Assembly (NCBI RefSeq): GCF_012396485.1
Contig: NZ_JAAXPO010000010.1
Coordinates: 1 to 41,921, forward strand
Direction: 5' to 3'
DNA: 41,921 nucleotides
Source of the DNA: Leuconostoc holzapfelii
GTDB lineage: Bacteria > Bacillota > Bacilli > Lactobacillales > Lactobacillaceae
Numbering within the stretch: position 1 is the first letter of the stretch; each line of letters starts with the position of its first letter. The notes below the pieces were generated by a model that saw nothing but the letters and a program-made list of their open reading frames with translations, ran no database searches and had not been told where the DNA came from. Made by a program: the position numbers and the translations under genes. This document shows positions 41,895-41,921 of this stretch, piece after piece.

Positions 41895-41921
41895 ATGTCT
41901 TCTAGTTTATCAGCTCACGAA
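41895..41921 (+). CDS. Start of a further gene, possibly an IS30-type transposase (partial)
   Basis: Nine codons (MSSSLSAHE) at the window edge with AAAGGA 10 nt before the ATG. IS30-family transposases of lactic acid bacteria often begin with a Ser/Thr-rich segment followed by LSxHERxxI. This is suggestive only; the next bases outside the window would decide. Confidence 0.3.

Larger units (their letters stand above)
36831..41921. mobile_element. Decayed prophage / genomic island behind tRNA-Ser
   Basis: From the 3' side of the tRNA to the window end the sequence is more AT-rich, gene density drops, and housekeeping genes stop. It holds a phage late-regulator-like gene, a broken phage HNH endonuclease, a possible lysin tail with its terminator, small genes with private promoters and terminators, a STAS-HATPase gene and perhaps a transposase start. 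No integrase is seen, and I did not find a second copy of the tRNA 3' end in the window, so the far boundary is outside. 36831-37232 has no intact gene, only a terminator and a coding remnant. Confidence 0.7.

Noticed and set aside
36831-41921. Second copy of the tRNA-Ser 3' end as attR
   Set aside because: Read through for repeats of the T-arm and acceptor sequence; none seen within the window.

Overview
The window looks like chromosome of a low-to-mid GC lactic acid bacterium (Lactobacillales), most likely from the Weissella/Leuconostoc side of the Lactobacillaceae. This is inferred from gene content and order: an EbsA-like gene, the rimP-nusA-rnpM-ylxQ-infB-rbfA operon, HrcA/CIRCE control of hrcA-grpE-dnaK-dnaJ, a bifunctional Rel next to dtd, plsY facing parE-parC, zinc-free L33 and S14, and many extended -10 (TGnTATAAT-like) promoters. 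No species marker was available to test this.

Layout. 1-600: tail of a ROK sugar kinase and a convergent RNase H-like gene sharing a terminator. 714-6583: ebsA-like, rluD-type pseudouridine synthase, pyrR, then a carA/carB-like pair that keeps the carbamoyl-phosphate synthetase scaffold but has lost its catalytic residues, then a small unknown gene. 6585-12163: MFS exporter (-), rel, a membrane protein, dtd, plsY (-). 12261-18520: parE, parC, manganese pyrophosphatase, rpmG-rpsN. 18713-24142: the rimP-nusA-infB-rbfA translation operon with a terminator-like leader hairpin. 24143-27757: aminotransferase, a PTS EIIA-like protein lacking histidines, truB, ribF. 27757-32472: heat-shock operon with two CIRCE sites and a DnaJ without zinc finger. 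32499-36740: GNAT acetyltransferase, def (-), UPF0223, inositol-phosphatase family, typA. 36743-36830: tRNA-Ser(CGA). From there to the end lies a decayed prophage or island: a phage late-regulator-like gene, small genes with their own promoters and terminators, a broken HNH endonuclease, a possible lysin tail, a STAS+HATPase gene and perhaps the first codons of a transposase.

Most unusual observations: (1) the intact but apparently catalytically dead carA/carB-like pair after pyrR; (2) a recurrent leader architecture before pyrR, rel, parC and rnpM, in which a strong Shine-Dalgarno (about GAAAGGAAA) is followed at once by an arm YGTGYTY, a loop of very variable size, a complementary RRCACR arm and then ATG 7-10 nt later with no SD of its own; (3) a zinc-finger-less DnaJ as the dnaK-operon partner; (4) a cargo-like region behind tRNA-Ser. 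All assignments come from reading the sequence; no database search was run.
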